DNA from: Tranzscheliella williamsii
Lineage: Eukaryota > Basidiomycota > Ustilaginomycetes > Ustilaginales > Ustilaginaceae
DNA length: 64,000 nucleotides
Assembly (NCBI GenBank): GCA_023212725.1
Contig: JALBYF010000035.1
Location: forward strand, 1 to 64,000
Direction: 5' to 3'
Shown here: piece by piece, positions 28,801 to 38,702 of the stretch
Layout: every line of letters begins with the position of its first letter
Position numbering within the stretch: position 1 is the stretch's first letter
Translations under genes and position numbers: made by a program
The notes under the pieces: model-generated
The model's database searches: none
What the model was told of the DNA's origin: nothing
Seen by the model: only the letters and a program-made list of their open reading frames with translations

Positions 28801-31800
28801 CTCGAACAGCTCGTGTAGCAGAACGCTAGAGCGGGCCAGCTTTCGACCGACAGCCGACTCGAGCACGACGACGAGGATGGAACAGGAGCGTTTGACGTTC
28901 TCGTCCGATCCTAGTGAGGTGCGAGCCCGCTTCGCTTCGGGTGCATCGAGAGCCTTGGCTGTCACGCTCTCGCGCAGCTCCGCAAGAACAGGCACAAGGA
29001 TCGAAGCGTCCACCTCGAGTTCACGCAAGACCGATGGAAGGTCGGGCGAGGCTGCCGAAGCAGGGTCGGCGACCACTCTGGCCAGATGCAGATAAATCTC
29101 CTGGCGCATGTTCTGATGAAGCGTGGCAAAGAGGCCAGCCGTCAGGAGAGATCGGACCGCCGCTCTCTGGACCGCCTGCTTCTTGTCCTTGCCTTCGACG
29201 GCATCGAGCAACAACTGCCACGATCCATTCGCAGCGTCTTCAACGATTGAGCGGCTGCTCTGATCGTACGACATGAACAGAAGATCGAGATAGGTCCTGC
29301 GAGCTTCAGAAGTGTTGAGGCCCTTGGTCGCGACGGTCAGGTCGCCTTCTACCACCTGTTTGATGAGAGGAAGGAGCATCTTGACCTTCGACGCATCGCT
29401 AACGCTCGAAAGAGACTCGAGCAACACGGTACGGATGGGCAAGGAATCCCAGCAGAGCAAGTGGGAAAGGAGGAAGCAGACGACGGAATGCTTGTAATTG
29501 ATCTCCTTCCTGCCGTCAGTTCGATTGACACTGAGGATGTCGCTGTGAAGCTGCGGTAGGAAGCGAGCATCATTTCTGAAGCCGGTTTTCCTCTCGAGGA
29601 CGCGGTCCAGATAGAAGGTCTGAGCAGAAAGGTCGATGTACTGCAAGTACCGCGATGCGGAACTGCCATAGATGGCGTCAAAGCCAAAGATTTCGGCGTC
29701 GTTGCCCTTCTTCTTGGAGGCGCCGATGATAGCGTGAGCGCTGCGGGCGATCTCATCGACACGTTCCAAAGCAGCTATGGACGCCAGACGGATGGCTGCT
29801 TCGTCGTCACCGAGTGCGATCAGAAGCGCCGGCACAATGATCTGGAAATCCTTGGCTCCAGCCTCGGCAGTCGAGGCGACATTCGCTTGCAAATACGCAT
29901 CGGCGTGTCGGAGAGCGGCCAGACGGACTGCTTTGCGATGCTGGCCGGGGTTGGACCACACGGAAGCCAGAAATGGAAGGACTGAATCTGAGAGCCGAAC
30001 GAGGAGCATCTGGAGGAGCAGCTTGGACAGCGCCGCATCCAGCGGAGACAGATTAGCGATCGAGTACAGCGAAGAGAGGAGCTTCTTGCTGTGGACGCTT
30101 TCGGGAGACACGTTGACACTCAGGAAGTCGCCAAAGGCGGGGACATGCGTGCGTCGGACCAGCTGGACAAGCAAGTAGCTGGTCAGCAGTCTGGAGCTCT
30201 GCAATGTGCCGGCCTGTTTCAACAGGCTTGGCAAGGCTTGGTCATGCGGCGAGCTCTGCAGAGCCTTCTGGATGCTGATGTCAGCAAAGTGCCTGCCATC
30301 ATTAGCGCCACCGGAGGAGGCCAGAGACGGCAGAATCACGGTTTGAGTCACAGCTTCGGCCAGTTTGGTAAAGTCGATGCCGTGAAGAAGCTCCAACAGA
30401 TGGAGGAGAGTCAGGTAGGCAAGGTCTCGGGCTTCCCCGGTCGCAGCGCCTGAATCTGGATCATGGCGCGCTTGCGACAAGAGGAAGCTAGTCCAGGTGA
30501 GGCGAGCTTCCTTGGACAGTTGACCAATATACTTGGCCGTCGCGAGCGCAACGCTGTCATTGTACTCCTCTGGCTGGGCCGGCGTTGCCGACGCGAGGGC
30601 AGTAAATACGCCACCCGCTTTGTGCTGCGACAAAAGCGTGGAGAGAGCCGCTGCTGAAGTCGTTCGAGCAGGCGTTCTGAGAAGATGGGGCCAGACAGCT
30701 CGGCGGGCCACAGCATCGGCTTCCGATTCGTACTTGTCGAGGTAGGCTCCGAGCAAGAAGGAGAGATGCTGGGACAAAAGCTCGTGGCTGACGTCCTGTG
30801 TCGACAAAGCTTCAACGATGATGCTGAGGAGGGACTGCGAGTCAAAGGCATCCAGCAGCACCGACGGCTTGGAGTAAAGCGCTTGCAGCACCTCGACAGA
30901 AGAGTCCTGCAAACGAGACTGCAGCACTTCCTGCACCATGGTATCGCGCACAGATGCTCGAGCGGCGTCGACATCTTTGTAGAGCTGTCCGAGCGCCAGA
31001 ACTCGCTGGGAGGCGTCGGCTGAGTGGATCGAAAGCCACAGAATGTTAGAGTTGCCGTTGACAGTGCCTGCGACAGCATCTTCGAGGGACGTGCCGGACT
31101 CAATAGCAAGAACGGCCTGCATGGTCTCCCAGACAGCAGAGATCTGGTCCTCGGAATGATCTTTGCGAGTGCCGTTACGCAGTGCCCGTTCGAATACTTG
31201 GCCCTTGTTGGCACGTACTGCAGAAAGGGTCCGGATACGGTTTCTCCGGGCATTCGCCAGCTGCTCTTTGCGATACTGAGATTCGAAGTAAGCTGCGCCA
31301 TTCTCCGTCGTCTTGGCACTCAGACGGAGCTGGAGCAGCAGATCCAGCGCCTGCAAGCAAACGTCGTCTGGCACGGCTTGGGCCCGCAGGAGAGAGGCCA
31401 GAAGATCGGCGGATGCGTCGTCAACGAGCCGCGCGATAAGTGCGGCAAGCAAATGGTTCAGGAAGGTACGACTCTCATACGTCTTGACGAGGGTAGTGAT
31501 GATACGGCCAGCGTCGTGGGAGGAGACGAGCAGAGCGGCGAGGCTGTCAGGTACGAGCCGATCGGCGGGTATCGAGGTACGTGAGAGAGGCGTCGACGTA
31601 GCTTCGGGGCTGGAGGAGAGCGCAATGGCGCACGATACGAGCGCCCGAAAGATGAGAGGGCTCGGTGTGGATGCTGACAAGAGCTTTGCGAGGCTGGTAA
31701 ATATGCCCTGGACTGCCTCTTTGCTAAGAGGGAAGGATTGGGCGATGGTGCAGAGCAGCATGAAACCTCCAGTCTGTGCATCCTGGCCAGACGACGGCGA

Positions 31801-32649
31801 GCCGGCTACTCGCACGGCCGAGGGGAGCAAGATGGTGAGGATCGACTGGGCGTCGGCAGCCTTGGCCTTGCTGGATTTCTTCTTGTTACTGGTCGACTTG
31901 GAGAGGCCGGAGAGATGCTGCTGGTCATCGAGTTGGGCTCGAGCTGCACACGTCTGGACAAGCGTTGAGGTCCAAAAGTTGATCAGGGCGCGGTGGGGCG
32001 TGATGTGGAGCTTGGTCATGGTATCGGTAGAGATGAGACCGGCGATCCACCTGAAGAGATCCAGACTGGTTGTGGTATTGGCCGGGGCAAGCAAAGCGGC
32101 ATGGAGAACACCGGCAGGCAGCGGACTGGCGCTCTTCTTGACGGCCAAGAGGAACTGCAAATGCGGCTTGTTCTCGATCTTGCAGATGGAGAGCATGCGA
32201 GCGAACTGCTGTGTGTCGTGATACGGCAGGAAGGCGGCCAGGACATCGTCGACAGTAAACTCATGGACGCGGAATCGCCTGACGAGCCACTCGAGACACT
32301 TGGACGCGCCTTTGGAGAGAAGAAAAGGACTGGCGAGATGGAGAAACTCTTTGACGGCCTGATCGATGGCGTCGTTGTCCTGTTTCGGAAGCATGAGCCT
32401 ATCGACGGATCTGCTCTCGTCGCCGAAGAGCAGGGTGGCCTGAGGCCATTTGAGCAGCGTGGCGTCCTCAGAGGAGAGCTCTGTCCAACCACTGGCTCCA
32501 AGGGCATGTACCGTGAAGAGATCCTGCTGCGCGGCGGTCCTGGGGGGAAACAGGTAGGAAGTATGCTTGACCAGCGCGGCGGTCGAGGTGAGCCGCTCGG
32601 CATTGTGCGAGCGCACATTGGCCAGCTGGGCGGCCAAGGATGAAGCCAT
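25897..32649 (-). CDS. utp10: UTP10/HEATR1, SSU processome HEAT-repeat protein
   Basis: Nucleolar U3 snoRNP component of the t-UTP subcomplex, needed for pre-18S rRNA processing and linked to rDNA transcription. Single exon, 2250 aa (yeast about 1770, human about 2140). ATG 32649 (CGCCATGGCTTC) is used; an in-frame TTG-led extension upstream is rejected. The N-terminus MASSLAAQLANVRSHNAERLT and the block VHEFTVDDVLAAFLPYHDTQQFARML match the UTP10 N-terminal domain. The body is HEAT-like helical repeats. The BP28CT-type segment (~1970-2130) includes VESTFIRMVLKLNEASFRPLF. The last residues (ESIAQLSELLDDDDPRIVLEAN) are the conserved end. An intronless 6.7-kb gene is typical of smuts. The long opposite-strand frames here are shadows of its GC-rich codons. 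Confidence 0.93.
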   Translation of the reverse strand: MASSLAAQLANVRSHNAERLTSTAALVKHTSYLFPPRTAAQQDLFTVHALGASGWTELSSEDATLLKWPQATLLFGDESRSVDRLMLPKQDNDAIDQAVKEFLHLASPFLLSKGASKCLEWLVRRFRVHEFTVDDVLAAFLPYHDTQQFARMLSICKIENKPHLQFLLAVKKSASPLPAGVLHAALLAPANTTTSLDLFRWIAGLISTDTMTKLHITPHRALINFWTSTLVQTCAARAQLDDQQHLSGLSKSTSNKKKSSKAKAADAQSILTILLPSAVRVAGSPSSGQDAQTGGFMLLCTIAQSFPLSKEAVQGIFTSLAKLLSASTPSPLIFRALVSCAIALSSSPEATSTPLSRTSIPADRLVPDSLAALLVSSHDAGRIITTLVKTYESRTFLNHLLAALIARLVDDASADLLASLLRAQAVPDDVCLQALDLLLQLRLSAKTTENGAAYFESQYRKEQLANARRNRIRTLSAVRANKGQVFERALRNGTRKDHSEDQISAVWETMQAVLAIESGTSLEDAVAGTVNGNSNILWLSIHSADASQRVLALGQLYKDVDAARASVRDTMVQEVLQSRLQDSSVEVLQALYSKPSVLLDAFDSQSLLSIIVEALSTQDVSHELLSQHLSFLLGAYLDKYESEADAVARRAVWPHLLRTPARTTSAAALSTLLSQHKAGGVFTALASATPAQPEEYNDSVALATAKYIGQLSKEARLTWTSFLLSQARHDPDSGAATGEARDLAYLTLLHLLELLHGIDFTKLAEAVTQTVILPSLASSGGANDGRHFADISIQKALQSSPHDQALPSLLKQAGTLQSSRLLTSYLLVQLVRRTHVPAFGDFLSVNVSPESVHSKKLLSSLYSIANLSPLDAALSKLLLQMLLVRLSDSVLPFLASVWSNPGQHRKAVRLAALRHADAYLQANVASTAEAGAKDFQIIVPALLIALGDDEAAIRLASIAALERVDEIARSAHAIIGASKKKGNDAEIFGFDAIYGSSASRYLQYIDLSAQTFYLDRVLERKTGFRNDARFLPQLHSDILSVNRTDGRKEINYKHSVVCFLLSHLLCWDSLPIRTVLLESLSSVSDASKVKMLLPLIKQVVEGDLTVATKGLNTSEARRTYLDLLFMSYDQSSRSIVEDAANGSWQLLLDAVEGKDKKQAVQRAAVRSLLTAGLFATLHQNMRQEIYLHLARVVADPASAASPDLPSVLRELEVDASILVPVLAELRESVTAKALDAPEAKRARTSLGSDENVKRSCSILVVVLESAVGRKLARSSVLLHELFEVLRLAVDLHSGLLAVNAEHMLQLAMSCIANLLEALPKPDGTVPVDIVQSLRADTIVNAIKTSNNPQTFQHALLLLSKIANIAPEAVLHNVMPIFTFVGSAVLQRDDAYSFSVVEKVLRSIVPALVSSLRSTQAACESKFALLCEARTFVRIFTDAATHVPRHRRQMFFRLLVDILGPSDFCAAVAMLLVDRSAHKIVKQPGSEVEQTLQLPLAVVAPHSATIQVHALQEIWEEALRIWHHRDESETLSERVFLDRAGRMDKEHVDHQAEPVRQIHALILFVRQVLVSPTFADRLAKVSSAKIGPEFEKFISLALELANAARGTSSIIVSLTSEALEAAMPFVPVENVMKVVSSLVEQTGADAMGRQTSGFSLFASRVAAMSADSDERATVATYTPALIKAASEAIQVSLSTTGPEVDALRQAALEALKTVSSTALASEHGAMAATIPVLVKLGKAGAKVAGDAAVPIPVTARISVFSIARRFANKLGPRLIPHIAALVPFCLSTVSQSFSRSAPSDEGADVADANAGPATGAVNTNTSSLRTGALDTLTGLFGSVSTFMTSYIPQIIGLSISPQLKKAMSSASGSSTASERSLNLLLSTLIRKTPVKEVFDASFKVWDEEFAVVSSKTDKAGAVTDRLVGVSEFLGRALRQSDRDAISTSYKAVYRFLLRALDMRRTHSAVLSETSLARIEDSLVESTFIRMVLKLNEASFRPLFLRMFDWAVLDLVDEGDSAEEEEVGVLARQVVLFKTFNALSETLRSLVSSYYAVLLDQVIELLGSFVGGPAGARRAKSHSARALQVELWKQVVRSLHLSAKHDEGVFWNPARVGKVTTALVAQLALLDAHAPVPVADTPEAAAAAVARLADVAVALLANVNDEATLKHLNGTLLARASAGRAANSPAVRLAATQLLTAVWSAQADQLLALVPESIAQLSELLDDDDPRIVLEANAFRAHIETALGESLESYLT

Positions 32650-33212
32650 GGCGAAAACTGAGATCTGCGACTGCTTCAAGCGGTACACTGCAGCATCCCC
32701 ACGCCCTTGCCTATGAAGTATAAAGTGTGATGATGGCCCTTCCCTCTGGTCTATAGATTGTGATGATGGTGGCAGCTGTATACGATAGCGGCCAGCAGCG
32801 GCGTCGACTTTGGCCCGACTCAGCTTTTCGCTTCGATCCGATGGCCTTCTGCTAATCACAATTCCACCTCATACAGTCACAATAATAGTTGATGAGCGCT
32901 GCTTTCGCGGCGGAGGTTTTCTTGGGGTTTTCTTCTTTTTTTCTCAAAAACTTGCTACTGTGACTTTAACTCGCATTTCCGAGTGCCGATGCCAATACCG
33001 AGCCGTACGAGAGGCGTGCATTGAAGGACCTAACAGACACGACACGACCCGCCCTCTCCACGTACGCCACCCACCGTCGCGCCTCGCAGACATCAAAGAG
33101 GATGGGCAGCAGGGCGCCATTAGAATTCCTATCAAGATGCAAGAGGATAGAGGGCAATAAGAGGTATAAGGCTGATAAGGGAGACAGGGAGGAGGGCGGC
33201 GGCGGCGGCGGC
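32650..33212. other. UTP10 promoter region
   Basis: 563 bp. It holds TGTGATGATGG twice (near 32726 and 32760), ATTGTGA at 32757-32763 and TCACAAT at 32856-32862 and 32877-32883. A pyrimidine-rich run follows near 32925-32945. The region therefore has at least three copies of the recurrent ATTGTGA/TCACAAT element, fitting a core-gene promoter. Confidence 0.6.
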
Positions 33213-36200
33213 CTAGTCGTCTGCGGGCATCGCTTCGCCCTTGAAGTAGTTGCGGAAGATGACGATGGCGGGTCCGGCTGTGAGTTTGGGGGAGGTGCCG
33301 GTGACGGTCTTGTTGCCCATGCGGTCGAGCGAGTAGGGGACGGGTCTGAGAGCGGGTTTGGCAGGGGCGGGGGGGTGGGGATGCGAGCCGTAGTGGGCGC
33401 CGCGGTCGACGAAGAGGGGGCGGTACCAGCGGACGGCTTTGCGTGCGGGGCGGTCGGGGTTGATGCGGGGTGGGGTGGAGTAGGGCGAGAGGTCACCCTT
33501 GGCTTGGCGGTGGGAGGTGAGGTCGTTGGAGATGGTGCATGCCTCTGGCTCATGGTCGTGGCGGTCGGGGCTGGGCGGGCGCTCGTAGGGCCGCTGTACC
33601 TTTGTGATTTTGTACTTGGTGAGTGTCTTTTCGTTCTGCTTCTTGTTGATCGTATCGGCGAGGCGCAGCTGGTCGGTCAGCGTTAGGGGGACGTCGATGC
33701 GGCGCGAGGCGATGATGTCGTTCAGGCTCAGCGCGCGGCTGCGAGGAGGTGCCCGCTTTGCGCTGGGCGCTGGTGGGCGCGTCGCCGACCGCGTCGCGCG
33801 CAGCGGCCTGAGCCTCGACCGCGCCTCTCCATCCTGCGATCCCGCCACCGTAGCTTCCACCGCGCCCGGCGAACTCGGCGCATCGCCCCGTTCTGCGAGC
33901 TGCTCTACCGGCGATGACTGGTGCTCGACGGGCGAGCTTCCCGCCTCGCTCGGCTCGTCTGCGTCCGACGAGTTCGATCCCGCCTGGGCGATCTTGTCTG
34001 ACGCCGTGGCGGCCGTCGCCCGCTGCGGACGGTTCCGCGCACGCTCCTGCATCGCCAAGCATCGCAACCGCTGTGCCTCTGGATCCAGGACGACCACTGC
34101 CGCCTGTCTCGCAGACGAGGGCGGCCTCAATGGTGCCGTAAGCGGACTGGACGGCCCCATTGGCGGTGTGGAAGCGGTGGCAGCGGCTTCGGACGGCGCT
34201 TCCAAGGCAGCCGGCGGCACGGTGAGGGCTGTGTCGCCCGGTGGTGGAGTGGGAGCGGGTGGTGCGGGCGTAGGGGACACCGATGCAGGTGTCGATAGCT
34301 GAGCAGGTGCGGGGCTTGGCGCGACGGGGATGGCCGCATGCGACGGAGCCGTGGGGGCAGTTGTGCGATTCGTGGCGAGGTGGGAGGGCGCGAGGCGGGC
34401 GATGGCCATGGGGACGGGCCTGGCTGTAGTGCGGCCGGGCGTGGTGGTGGTGGCGAGGGCGGCGGGGCGGGGTAGGCGGGATGTGGGGCCGGCGGTGCTG
34501 GTGGCGGGGCGGGGGAGGGCGCTTGCGGTGCGTGGGTGTTTGCGGGGCGAGCTGTGCGGCGCGGGTTTGGCTGCGACCGAGGGCGCCGAGGTGGCGGTCT
34601 TGGTATGCGGTGGCGCCGCGGTCGGCCGCGCCAGTGCCGCGGCGGGGAGCGTGGTGGGGCCACTGCCGACGCGGGCGCCAAACCTGCTCGCGGCGTGCGT
34701 GGCGGGCCGCGCTGCCTTGGCGGCAACGCTGCTGACGACGCGGCCCACACCACCCGCCGCTACCGCCGGCGCCACCGCCACCCGCCGTGCCGGAACCCGC
34801 TCAGCCCGCAATCCCGCCTCATGCGCCCGCATCGCCGAGACCTTGCCATACCCCTTGTGCGGCGAGGCGCGCTTCTCCGGCGAAACCCTCACCCCAAACT
34901 CAGCCTCGTGCTGCTCGATCGGCACCCGCCGCGCCGTCTGCCGGAACACACGTCCCGGCGTCTCCCCCTTCGCTCCATCAGCGTACACCCCCGAAATCGG
35001 TGTCGACGGCGGCGCTTGCTTCCGTGCAAGCGGCCGCTCTGGAGAGGCCGCTGCAGCTGGATTGCCTAACGTAGCAATATTGCCCTCTGGCGTGTTGATC
35101 GTAGTCGCCTCCCTTCGGTGGGCACCGGATGGCGCTAAAGGCCGCAGCTCCCCCTGCGCACTTCTGGGCATTGCTGCCGGGGCCTTCGGAGGCGATTGTT
35201 GGCGGTGGTCAGGCGAGCTGGCGGCACGGGTACGCTCGACGCTTGGTGGCGGCATTCCAGAAGAGGGCGCTCGGACATGCGACGGCGAGCCAAGCAGAAA
35301 AGGGGACGGAAGCGGAAGCTGTGCGGCCTTTCGGGACGCGGCCCTATCCAGAGGCGTTACCGGTTCCGGTCCGCTTCGAAGGCACGCAAAACCTGACAGG
35401 CCGGTGCTGGGAGGCGGCTGCGAGGAGCACGCTGCTTGGAACGGAGTTGAGTTGCCACGTTGGAGGCCGAGGACCCAGCCTGCAGGCTTCGACGGCGAGC
35501 ATGAACGGTGCAAATCCTGCTGCTGGAGCGATAGACGAGGAGACCTGCGCGGAGAGCGAGAAGGCGACCGCAGCTGTTGATGGTGGGTCACAGTGGCACC
35601 GATCAGCGTCTCGATCGAGCGCACGGGGCTCTGGCTGGCGTGCGGCGAGCGTTGACTATGGTTGCGGCCGCTTTTCGAGGGGCTCTTGCGAGGACTTGTG
35701 CCAGAGTTTTTAGACGGGCTCTTACTACGGCTTGGCGACGTCGGAGTATCAGGCGAGGGCGGCTGCGTAGGGATATCGGTGTGGGGGGTGGTCACGCTGG
35801 GCTGTGCCGCCCTGGAATCTTTTGAAGGCGAGGTGGTGGAACCTTCCAGCTGACTATCAATGGGTTGCCCTGGGGTATCGGGCTCGACCTGCGTATTGGG
35901 AGCGGGCGCCATCTCCTCCTCTGGGATCAGGGCAGCGAGCGCGTTCATCGTGTCGTGCGAGCCGGGCGACCGTTGGCCTTGCTCCGGACAGAACTGCGAG
36001 GCGGCAGGGGCAGGCGCGGATTGTGGCGCTGATTCGGGTTCCGGCGAGCGGAGGTAGAAGGGATCCTGTAGCGCAGGCTTGAGCGGAGAGCTGCGGACGC
36101 CGCCCCTGAGCTTGGTGGGGGAGGTCGACATCAGGATACGCTGATCCAGCAAGCGACGACGGGATGGGGTAGGCGTGGCCCTGCTCCACGACCATCCGTA

Positions 36201-36758
36201 AGCGGTCTGGTCTTCCATCAGCATGGTGTCGTCAGGGTTGAAGCTGATGGGTCGTTTCCGCGCAAGGTCGAGGCTGTCTTTGTGCTTGAGCCGCTTCTCG
36301 AGCACTTTCTGCTCGTAGTGGAGCCGCTTCTTCTTTTCCGCAGACGAAGGCTCGCCAAAGAAGACCACCGCGGAGTCATCGGAGTCATCCTCCGAAAAAG
36401 AACTAGCGTTGTGAGCGTCATCGTAGCTGATCATCTTTCCCAGGGTCCGGCGTGGTTGTGCATCCTTCGCGAGGGGTGTCGGAGCGGCCAATACACTTAG
36501 CGCTGCCGCTTCGGTGCTGTCTGAGGCCAGTGGCTCGATGCTATCGAGGGTCTTGGCCGATGTCGAAGGTTGGCTTGAACTATGCCTGTTCTCTTTGTCG
36601 ATGGATGTGTTCAGCATGCTGGTTCCTGATAGACGACTGCTGCGACGCGACCTGCGCGGTAGGCTGGCATATCGACTCGGACTGGTATGTCTGCTTTCGG
36701 GTCCCACACTGCCGCAAGGGCTAAGAGCCAGAGGAGCGGCGGCGGTCGCGACATCCAT
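33213..36758 (-). CDS. Large Ser/Pro/Ala-rich disordered protein of unknown function
   Basis: Single exon, 1181 aa; not recognised. Two parts look constrained. Residues ~100-190 contain ISYDDAHNASSFSEDDSDDSAVVFFGEP and a basic coiled segment (EKKKRLHYEQKVLEKRLKHKD). The C-terminal ~110 residues contain YSTPPRINPDRPARKAVRWYRPLFVD and AIVIFRNYFKGEAMPADD. Between them is low-complexity sequence with many Ser-Pro-x-Lys/Arg sites (SPSKN, SPRKSPSKSG, RSPSRSPRRSPR), typical of CDK substrates and nuclear proteins. It has no membrane helices. Both strands stay open over long stretches because of GC-rich repeats, so only the continuous frame and clean ATG/stop support this strand. A nuclear, cell-cycle-phosphorylated protein is a guess. 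Confidence 0.65.
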   Translation of the reverse strand: MDVATAAAPLALSPCGSVGPESRHTSPSRYASLPRRSRRSSRLSGTSMLNTSIDKENRHSSSQPSTSAKTLDSIEPLASDSTEAAALSVLAAPTPLAKDAQPRRTLGKMISYDDAHNASSFSEDDSDDSAVVFFGEPSSAEKKKRLHYEQKVLEKRLKHKDSLDLARKRPISFNPDDTMLMEDQTAYGWSWSRATPTPSRRRLLDQRILMSTSPTKLRGGVRSSPLKPALQDPFYLRSPEPESAPQSAPAPAASQFCPEQGQRSPGSHDTMNALAALIPEEEMAPAPNTQVEPDTPGQPIDSQLEGSTTSPSKDSRAAQPSVTTPHTDIPTQPPSPDTPTSPSRSKSPSKNSGTSPRKSPSKSGRNHSQRSPHASQSPVRSIETLIGATVTHHQQLRSPSRSPRRSPRLSLQQQDLHRSCSPSKPAGWVLGLQRGNSTPFQAACSSQPPPSTGLSGFACLRSGPEPVTPLDRAASRKAAQLPLPSPFLLGSPSHVRAPSSGMPPPSVERTRAASSPDHRQQSPPKAPAAMPRSAQGELRPLAPSGAHRREATTINTPEGNIATLGNPAAAASPERPLARKQAPPSTPISGVYADGAKGETPGRVFRQTARRVPIEQHEAEFGVRVSPEKRASPHKGYGKVSAMRAHEAGLRAERVPARRVAVAPAVAAGGVGRVVSSVAAKAARPATHAASRFGARVGSGPTTLPAAALARPTAAPPHTKTATSAPSVAAKPAPHSSPRKHPRTASALPRPATSTAGPTSRLPRPAALATTTTPGRTTARPVPMAIARLAPSHLATNRTTAPTAPSHAAIPVAPSPAPAQLSTPASVSPTPAPPAPTPPPGDTALTVPPAALEAPSEAAATASTPPMGPSSPLTAPLRPPSSARQAAVVVLDPEAQRLRCLAMQERARNRPQRATAATASDKIAQAGSNSSDADEPSEAGSSPVEHQSSPVEQLAERGDAPSSPGAVEATVAGSQDGEARSRLRPLRATRSATRPPAPSAKRAPPRSRALSLNDIIASRRIDVPLTLTDQLRLADTINKKQNEKTLTKYKITKVQRPYERPPSPDRHDHEPEACTISNDLTSHRQAKGDLSPYSTPPRINPDRPARKAVRWYRPLFVDRGAHYGSHPHPPAPAKPALRPVPYSLDRMGNKTVTGTSPKLTAGPAIVIFRNYFKGEAMPADD

Positions 36759-37406
36759 GGCGGGGAGCAGGACCCACTGCTCTTAGCTGCGGAGAGAACG
36801 ATCGAGCTGGAGACAGAACGGTCGAGCTTAGGGTTTGATAGACCGCAACGTTGCTAGACGGCGTAGAACAATGGTAGGGAGGTATGTATGGATAATATGC
36901 GGATAGTTGGTAGTGTTGAAGTCGAGTGGGAGACCGACGAGAAAGGAAAGATCACTCGACCGGAACATGGAGCACGGATGCCTACACCGGAGCCGAGCCC
37001 TTCTTGCTTGGCCACGCTTGCCTTGGATTTGTCGACGCTGGACCTGACTGTCCGTCCGATGATGCATCTGAAGGAAGAAGGATAACTGAGGAGGTCAGAC
37101 TCTCTAGGTTGAGTGTAAACTCTTCCAACCACAGTTACTTTAGCTGGCGCGCAGCTGGAAGGCGAGGCGCGTGTCAGTGTCACGTGCTTCCGATGCCTTC
37201 CAAAAGGGATGTTAGACTGTTAGTGGAAATTATGCAGAAGGATGCTCCACATGGAAACTCACGCTTCATATTCGTGATTTCGCGACGTTTGGCGCGGAGG
37301 GCGGCTGTCGAGGCAGGTCATTCTGCGGCCTTCGGTCACCTCTTGGCTTCTCTCCCGCACACCTTCGGCCCAGCATGGCTCTTGCACCGCATCGCAGCAC
37401 CGCGCC
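36759..37406. other. Divergent promoter, unknown protein / NTF2-like gene
   Basis: 648 bp between two divergent starts. No repeats or clear sites are seen. An open frame from 36926 runs into the next gene in another phase and is not supported. Confidence 0.5.
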
Positions 37407-38702
37407 ATGAAGCCGTCGCAAGCTTCCACGAATACGCTCGCGAGCGCTGTCTCGTCCATCGTCACCAACGATGGGGGCGTACTGTTGCGCAGCCAGCGCG
37501 TAGTCATGCGCAGCCGTACACCGAACCTTGCCTCTTCCTCTCGCCGCGGCCTTGTGGCGCAGCAAAGCAGTTTGTCATCCGCAAAGGCGCAGCTGGATGC
37601 TTCCTTTTTCCTTTCGACGGCCTCTATGCTGCCCGCCGGGCCGCACTTGCTGCAGTCTTCGGATTCGTCGCCTACCCCACCTCCAAGGAAAGATCACGAA
37701 GGGCAGATTTCGGAACACGAATATCAGACTAGGGTGGGCAAGGCCTGTCGTGTCCTGATCGATACCTTGTCGGACTTCATGCAGCAGGGTGTGGTAGATC
37801 TGGACGACCTCGAGCCTCCCTCCGCTTTCGGGGAGCGTACAGAGCCAACATCACAGGCCACAGACCCTCCGCCGCGATCTGGGCTCCTGCCTAGTTTAGC
37901 GCCCTTTCTGGGGCAGAATCTGCTGCGTCGATCGACCTGGACGGGCAAGCACAAATCCCATGGCCGACAACCCGACGCCACGGACTTTGATAGCATTTAT
38001 CATCCCAACATCGCCTTCGAGTTTCGGCCTCCCTTGCCTCACATCGGACTGAAGAAGGGCGAGGAAGGCGGCAGCAGTGCTTCTGGGCCTCGGACCTCGG
38101 TTGATGCGGGCCCGGATGTCGGTGGCGATGATCCGTCCCGCGGCGAGCTGAGCACAGGGCCGCGCCGGGGCGCGACGATCTGCTTCCATGGGCGGACAAT
38201 GTATGTGGCCAGCTCCCACATCCTGCGGCATGCGCTCTCGGCGCTGTTTTACGACACGGCGCTGCATCTCGAGTCGGCGCGGTGGGAAGGCCGGTCGCCT
38301 GCGGGGACGGCGTGGCGCGGGGTGGGTGGTTTTCTGCGGCGCCAGCGAGGCGCGGCGGAAGCGTCGGGCACGGGCGGGCGCGACCGGCTCGTTGCACGGC
38401 TTCGCTTCGAGGGCCGCAGCCGCGTCACCTCGCATCCGCACACCTACACCGTCGTCTTCCGCTACGAATTCGACCGCACCACCGGCACCATCGCGCGCCA
38501 TGTCGTCGACAACATCCAGCCCGTCCCCGGCAACAAGCTCTGGGCAGGCCTCCACCACGCCTACGCCACGCTCAGCCCGTGCGGCTCCCCGGCTGGCAGC
38601 CCCGCCGGCAGCTCTGCCCACTGCCAACATCTCCCTTCCCCCCAGTCCTGCGCCAGCGCGCCGTCCGCCCCACCAAGATACCGCGAAACCACTAGGACAT
38701 GA
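37407..38702 (+). CDS. NTF2-like (DUF2358-type) conserved protein
   Basis: Single exon, 431 aa, ATG in good context (CGCGCCATGA). The N-terminal ~100 residues are Ser/Ala/Arg-rich without acids and could be a mitochondrial targeting sequence or disorder. From residue ~105 (EYQTRVGKACRVLIDTLSDFM), through YHPNIAFEFRPPL, SSHILRHALSALFYDTALHLES and RLRFEGRSRVTSHPHTYTVVFRY to GTIARHVVDNIQPVP, the pattern is that of an NTF2/SnoaL cone domain such as DUF2358: helix, 'F-x-P/F' strand, then three long strands ending in 'I-x-x-H-x-x-D'. Low-complexity inserts break the domain. Function unknown. Confidence 0.6.
   Translation: MKPSQASTNTLASAVSSIVTNDGGVLLRSQRVVMRSRTPNLASSSRRGLVAQQSSLSSAKAQLDASFFLSTASMLPAGPHLLQSSDSSPTPPPRKDHEGQISEHEYQTRVGKACRVLIDTLSDFMQQGVVDLDDLEPPSAFGERTEPTSQATDPPPRSGLLPSLAPFLGQNLLRRSTWTGKHKSHGRQPDATDFDSIYHPNIAFEFRPPLPHIGLKKGEEGGSSASGPRTSVDAGPDVGGDDPSRGELSTGPRRGATICFHGRTMYVASSHILRHALSALFYDTALHLESARWEGRSPAGTAWRGVGGFLRRQRGAAEASGTGGRDRLVARLRFEGRSRVTSHPHTYTVVFRYEFDRTTGTIARHVVDNIQPVPGNKLWAGLHHAYATLSPCGSPAGSPAGSSAHCQHLPSPQSCASAPSAPPRYRETTRT

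Noticed and set aside
27810..31319. Several 100-330-codon frames on both strands within UTP10
   Set aside because: All overlap a continuous 2250-codon UTP10 frame with family motifs throughout.
36926..37732. 268-codon frame before the NTF2-like gene
   Set aside because: Starts without ATG support in a promoter and runs out of phase into the real gene.
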